From positions 1 through 64,000 of the forward strand of contig NZ_JACJKN010000013.1 in assembly GCF_016900775.1 (NCBI RefSeq): a stretch of 64,000 nucleotides of DNA, written 5' to 3'. Positions 60,594-64,000 of the stretch are shown here, piece after piece (within the stretch, counting starts at the first letter, position 1; every line of letters begins with the position of its first letter). Origin of the DNA: Olsenella uli (GTDB lineage Bacteria > Actinomycetota > Coriobacteriia > Coriobacteriales > Atopobiaceae). The notes below the pieces were generated by a model, which made no database searches, was not told the DNA's origin, and was given only the letters and a program-made list of their open reading frames with translations. The position numbers and the translations under genes are program-made.

Positions 60594-63263
60594 TCAGGCG
60601 CCGAGAAGAACCCGCTGCCCGCAGGCGCTCACGTCGGCCCGCGGAAAGCGCACGCTCACGCGCGGGGCGCCCCGCACGCCGGCGACCATCCCCGCGAGCA
60701 CGCGCTCCTCGGCCGGCGCGAAGGTCTCTATCGCGGGCGCGCCCTCGAAGAGCCACGTGACCGTGCCGGGGGCGGGCTCGCGCGCCTCGAGCTCCTCGCG
60801 GCTCGCCGCCTCCACGGCGCGAAGCTCCTCGTCGCCGCACCAGGCGCGCACCGTGGCGGGCCGCTGGCGGACGAAGGCCCGAAACGTCGTCGAGCGCAGG
60901 GGGTCATACCCCTCGTAGCCCCCGCGCGACGCCTCGGCGAGAAGTACGACCTCGCCGTTCTTCTCGCCGCACGCGAGGGCGGTGGAGACGTGCCCGCCAA
61001 AGGAGACGCCGTCGTCCTCGTAGGCCACGTAGCGGCTCTCCCCCGGGGCGGGCCAGAACTCGATCGCGCGGACGCCGCGGTCGAGGCCGCCCGGGTTCTT
61101 CTCGCCCCGGCGTCGCGGGTTGTTGTGCGCGGGCCAGCAGGGAACGATCGCGCCCGCGCGCACGAAGAGCGGGAGCTTCCACAGCGGGGCGCCCACGCCG
61201 TCAAGCGTCTGGCCGCCGGCATGGCGCTCGCCCGTGAAGTAGTCGATCCAGGTCACATCCGGACCGCCGGGCAGATAGATGCCGTCGCGGACGTCGTTTC
61301 CGGCCGCATCTGGGCGCGTGGCGCGATAGACGGGCGCCACGAGCAGCGCGTCTCCGAGCAGAAGCTCGGTGCGGGCGGCCTCGGCGGGCGCGGCCTCGTC
61401 CGCCAGGAGCACGGAGCGCACCATGGGCAGGCCGAGGTCGTCGTTGCCCTCCCAGCCGGGGACGCACGACGCCGAGGCGGCGCAGGTCTTGAGGTAGGGC
61501 ATGAGCCGGCTCTTGAGCTTGAGGTACATCCGGCAGATGCCGGTGTGCGGGTCGCCGCCCGCGTAGGGCAGCTTGGGCAGCGTGCCCCAGCCGTCCATGT
61601 CCAGCATGACGGGCGTGAGGGCCTTCCACTGGAAGTCACGCGTGGCGATGACGGCGCTGCCCCCGAAGATGCCGTCGAGGTCAGAGGCCACGTTGGGGTT
61701 GCCCGAGAGCCCCTGGCCCAGGTAGGTGGGGACGTGCATGCGGATGTACTCCCAGTCGGAGCCGTCCTGGTCCCCGGACCACACGGCGGCGTGGCGCTGC
61801 GTGCCCGCCCAGCCGTCGAGCGTGAGGACAAAGGGGCGCGCGCCCGCCTCCTCCGCCATGATCTGGTAGCCCTGCTCGGTGGCGCTGAGGCCAAAGGAGT
61901 AGCCCTCCCCCACCCACTCCTCGTCGGTCTTGAGGGCGCGCACGCTGGCGCGGGACACCTCCGCGCGGAAGTCCCGCAGGTTCTGCCATGTGACGTCCGG
62001 ATCCGGCGAGGGCGTGATCTGCGACTGCGCCCAGAGCCCCACCTCGACGCCGCGCTCGTTGGCATAGGCCGTGAAGCGGGCGAGGTTCTCCACGTTGGCC
62101 GCGATGGCCGCGAGGCGCTCGGGCGAGCTCGCGCCGCCCGCGTCGACGCCGCCCGTCAGCTCGTAGCCGTTGTGCCCGTAGCCCGAGCCGTAGCCATCGT
62201 TGGGGAGGACCCAGCCGAGCGGCATGTCATGGCGCGCGTGCTCGTCGATGACGGCGCGCGCCGAGTACTCGTACGGCGTCTGCCCCAGATACCTCCTGGC
62301 GGAGGCGCGAAGCACCTCGTCGGGGCCGTTGAGGGACTCGGCGTCGTGGCCCTCGGGCACCACGTAGCCGCGGCGGCGGCCCAACTCGTAGCGCGTGACG
62401 CCCGGGGCGTCCGCCGGCGCCGAGCCGCGCACCGTCCACGCCTGCGCGCCCTCCTCGGGCGCCTCCGACCAGGCGTCGCGGTTGTAGGCGTTGAGGTGAC
62501 CGAGGTAGAAGGCAAAGTCGGGCAGCAGCGCGGGCGCGCCCGTGACCTTGAAGTAGGCGCGCAGGACGGACTGGGCCACGCCGCGCAGGCCCGCGGCCGG
62601 GTCGTCCGCGACGAAGAGGTAGGCGTCCAGGACGCCGTCCTCGTGCGTGGCGACGAGCGTGTCGCCCGTAGAGCCAAAGTCGTACGCTCCCGGCGCAAAC
62701 GTGTTCCTCAGCACGCCGTAGCCCGCGCTCGACCAGAAGAAGGGGCTCGGGGAGGCCACCCCGCCGTCGCCCCACTGGTTGCTGTTCATGGGCGTGGTCA
62801 CGATGCGCACCACGCTGCCCGCGTGCTCCACACGCCCGTTCTGCGTGCCGCCGCCAAAGAACCGCTCGCCCGCCGCGATGCGAAGCTCCTGCGTGGAGCG
62901 GCCCTCCCCGAGGCGCGCCGGCGCGGCCTCGCGCAGTACCTCACGCCCCCGGCGGCGCAGCGCCATCCGCCCGTCCGCCCTGCCGAGCAGGACCTCCGTC
63001 TCGCCCGCGCGGACCACGAGCGCATCGCCCTCGTCGCGCACGGAGGCGGCGGGGTGAGCGTAGGCCGCGGACTCGTCCGGCCGGACCTGGATCGTAGCCA
63101 CGTGGTCCGGCGAGACCGGGCGCGCATATGGCTCAAACGCCCCCGCCGGGTCAATCGTGACGCGGATGATGCCCTCGTCGAGGAAGGAGATGCGCCCCTC
63201 GACGCCGCGCAGTGAGACGAGCGCCTGGTAGGGACGCTCCGGACAGGTTCTGACCTCGATCAC
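60594..63263 (-). CDS. GH31 family glycosidase
   Basis: An 889-residue protein without signal peptide. The N-terminal beta domain includes 'ERFFGGGTQNGRVEHAGSVV', the GH31 entrance motif. The barrel shows 'GVEVGLWAQSQITPSPDPD', a probable nucleophile Asp in 'LKTDEEWVGEGYSF', the acid/base Asp in 'AAVWSGDQDGSDWEYIR' and 'GLSGNPNVASDLDGIFGG'. The 'WAGTQRHA..WSGDQ' region resembles GH31 alpha-N-acetylgalactosaminidases of gut bacteria more than alpha-glucosidases, but I rely on memory for that. Translation probably starts at GTG 63263, five bases after AAGGAG. It is downstream of a patatin-like gene on the same strand. Confidence 0.85.
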   Translation of the reverse strand: MIEVRTCPERPYQALVSLRGVEGRISFLDEGIIRVTIDPAGAFEPYARPVSPDHVATIQVRPDESAAYAHPAASVRDEGDALVVRAGETEVLLGRADGRMALRRRGREVLREAAPARLGEGRSTQELRIAAGERFFGGGTQNGRVEHAGSVVRIVTTPMNSNQWGDGGVASPSPFFWSSAGYGVLRNTFAPGAYDFGSTGDTLVATHEDGVLDAYLFVADDPAAGLRGVAQSVLRAYFKVTGAPALLPDFAFYLGHLNAYNRDAWSEAPEEGAQAWTVRGSAPADAPGVTRYELGRRRGYVVPEGHDAESLNGPDEVLRASARRYLGQTPYEYSARAVIDEHARHDMPLGWVLPNDGYGSGYGHNGYELTGGVDAGGASSPERLAAIAANVENLARFTAYANERGVEVGLWAQSQITPSPDPDVTWQNLRDFRAEVSRASVRALKTDEEWVGEGYSFGLSATEQGYQIMAEEAGARPFVLTLDGWAGTQRHAAVWSGDQDGSDWEYIRMHVPTYLGQGLSGNPNVASDLDGIFGGSAVIATRDFQWKALTPVMLDMDGWGTLPKLPYAGGDPHTGICRMYLKLKSRLMPYLKTCAASASCVPGWEGNDDLGLPMVRSVLLADEAAPAEAARTELLLGDALLVAPVYRATRPDAAGNDVRDGIYLPGGPDVTWIDYFTGERHAGGQTLDGVGAPLWKLPLFVRAGAIVPCWPAHNNPRRRGEKNPGGLDRGVRAIEFWPAPGESRYVAYEDDGVSFGGHVSTALACGEKNGEVVLLAEASRGGYEGYDPLRSTTFRAFVRQRPATVRAWCGDEELRAVEAASREELEAREPAPGTVTWLFEGAPAIETFAPAEERVLAGMVAGVRGAPRVSVRFPRADVSACGQRVLLGA

Positions 63264-63308
63264 ATGCACTCCTTGTCGATGTGCGCCGCCATGCCGCCGG
63301 CGCCCGGC

Positions 63309-64000
63309 CTAGCTGAGAAAGGCGCCTATCTCGGCGAGACGGGCCTCCGCCTGACGGCGGCCCTGCAGATAGAGCGTGAGCAGCGCCTCCCCCGAGCGCT
63401 CGGCCGAGCCGACGCTCACCGGCTCCTCAGGCGCGATGACCAGGCACGCCCCGGCCTCCTCCTGCTCCCACAGCCGCTCGCGCTGCGCGTTGTAGCGCTC
63501 CCCGCGCGTGGCAAGCGCCTCCAGGTAGTAGGGGTAGCGGTCGTAGCGGTGCGACTTCAGCGCGAGCGCCTCGCTGCCCGCGCCGCGCCGGTAGCCCCTG
63601 TCGCGCGTGAGCACCACGAGGGCCCGTCGCGCGGGCACGTGGCCCTCGACCTCGCCGCCCCCAGGAAGGCCCATCGCCGTCTCAAAGGGAATGGAGTCCG
63701 TGGTGCCGCCATCGAGGTAGCGGTGCCCGTCAATCTCCACCATGCGGGAGACCGTGGGCAGCGAGGCCGAGGCCCGCACCTTGTCTATGTCCTCGGGGTA
63801 GCGCCGCACGGGCAGGTAGCTCGGCGCGCCAAAGGTGACGTCCGAGACCACCACGTAGAGGGGCGTCTCGCTCGCGTTGAACGTCTCCACGTCACAGGGG
63901 TCCAGGCGGTTCTGGATCTCATCGTACATGAAGTCCGCGCCCGCCATGTCGCCCGTGGTGATGAGCGACCACAGCGACATGAAGCGCCGGTCGTCGCGGA
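63309..64000 (-). CDS. Patatin-like phospholipase, 5' end outside the window
   Basis: The C-terminal 230 residues of a patatin family protein; the frame stays open to the window edge. The conserved Asp of the Ser-Asp dyad is in 'HRYLDGGTTDSIPFETAMGL' (D-G-G motif), and the preceding 'RASASLPTVSRMVEIDG' is typical. The GxSxG nucleophile motif must lie beyond base 64000. The 'YDEIQNRLDPCDVETF' region and long helical end resemble YjjU-like bacterial patatins, predicted acyl hydrolases. Its stop is 46 nt before the GH31 start. Confidence 0.85.
   Translation of the reverse strand, partial: RDDRRFMSLWSLITTGDMAGADFMYDEIQNRLDPCDVETFNASETPLYVVVSDVTFGAPSYLPVRRYPEDIDKVRASASLPTVSRMVEIDGHRYLDGGTTDSIPFETAMGLPGGGEVEGHVPARRALVVLTRDRGYRRGAGSEALALKSHRYDRYPYYLEALATRGERYNAQRERLWEQEEAGACLVIAPEEPVSVGSAERSGEALLTLYLQGRRQAEARLAEIGAFLS

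Overview
The window is high-GC DNA with no rRNA or tRNA gene that I could find. Gene content suggests an anaerobic, gut- or mouth-associated actinomycete of class Coriobacteriia, in the Olsenella/Atopobium neighbourhood. This is inference from several genes together: bile salt hydrolase, NfnAB, rubrerythrin with an N-terminal rubredoxin domain, L-cysteine desulfidase, multiple GH3 glycosidases, a TsaB-RimI-TsaD fusion and actinobacterial gene order around rplM-rpsI-glmM-glmS. Bases 1-19 are a Tn5/Nextera mosaic end left by library preparation, so the left edge is a contig end and the first gene is cut.

Layout. 0-2 kb: end of a membrane-anchored GH3 gene and an Ig-like membrane protein. 2.3-6.5 kb: MarR regulator with a YczE-type membrane protein, then a YeiH-type transporter divergent from its likely LysR regulator, then a YitT protein. 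6.6-12.5 kb: a pirin remnant, a GH13 glucosidase under a LacI-type operator, acetyltransferase and methyltransferase, a GMP synthetase lacking its glutaminase domain, RsmJ beside a MITE-like repeat, and a DUF1275 protein. 12.6-15.3 kb: bile salt hydrolase followed by an MFS exporter. 15.5-21.2 kb: glmU-prs, pth, nfnAB. 21.5-28.5 kb: nucleotidyltransferase, XRE regulator, DUF89 protein, groES-groEL, and two related lipoproteins, one frameshifted. 28.5-36.2 kb: NAD synthetase, a REP-associated tyrosine transposase (RAYT), an amino-acid ABC transporter and cysteine desulfidase. 36.2-46.7 kb: t6A fusion gene, a lipoprotein esterase, and two very large GH3 enzymes with permuted domain order. 47-57 kb: LytTR two-component pair, DUF3783, rubrerythrin, Fur/PerR regulator, then a same-strand run glmS-acpS-nnr-alr-udg-tsaE. 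58-64 kb: glmM, rpsI, rplM, a GH31 enzyme and a cut patatin-like protein.

The genes form coherent modules. GlmM, GlmS and GlmU together cover the route from fructose-6-phosphate to UDP-GlcNAc, and Alr adds D-alanine for peptidoglycan. TsaB, TsaD and TsaE are three of the four t6A proteins. Cystine-type import may feed CyuA. GH3, GH13 and GH31 enzymes point to a glycan-degrading lifestyle. Rubrerythrin with a Fur-family regulator gives peroxide defence.

The most unusual layer is non-coding. (1) Ten copies of a 27-nt palindrome lie only between 26.0 and 36.3 kb, centred on the RAYT gene and flanking it in inverted orientation. Related palindromes with other stems occur elsewhere, and several supply the stop codon of the adjacent gene. 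(2) A diverged repeat with a 41-bp period forms two arrays, at 17.97-18.2 kb and 57.5-57.8 kb. The second array is an inverted arrangement around a perfect hairpin. (3) The 9-mer GAGAAGAAC, present in that hairpin and in one array spacer, is scattered about 30 times on both strands. I do not recognise items 2 and 3 as described elements.
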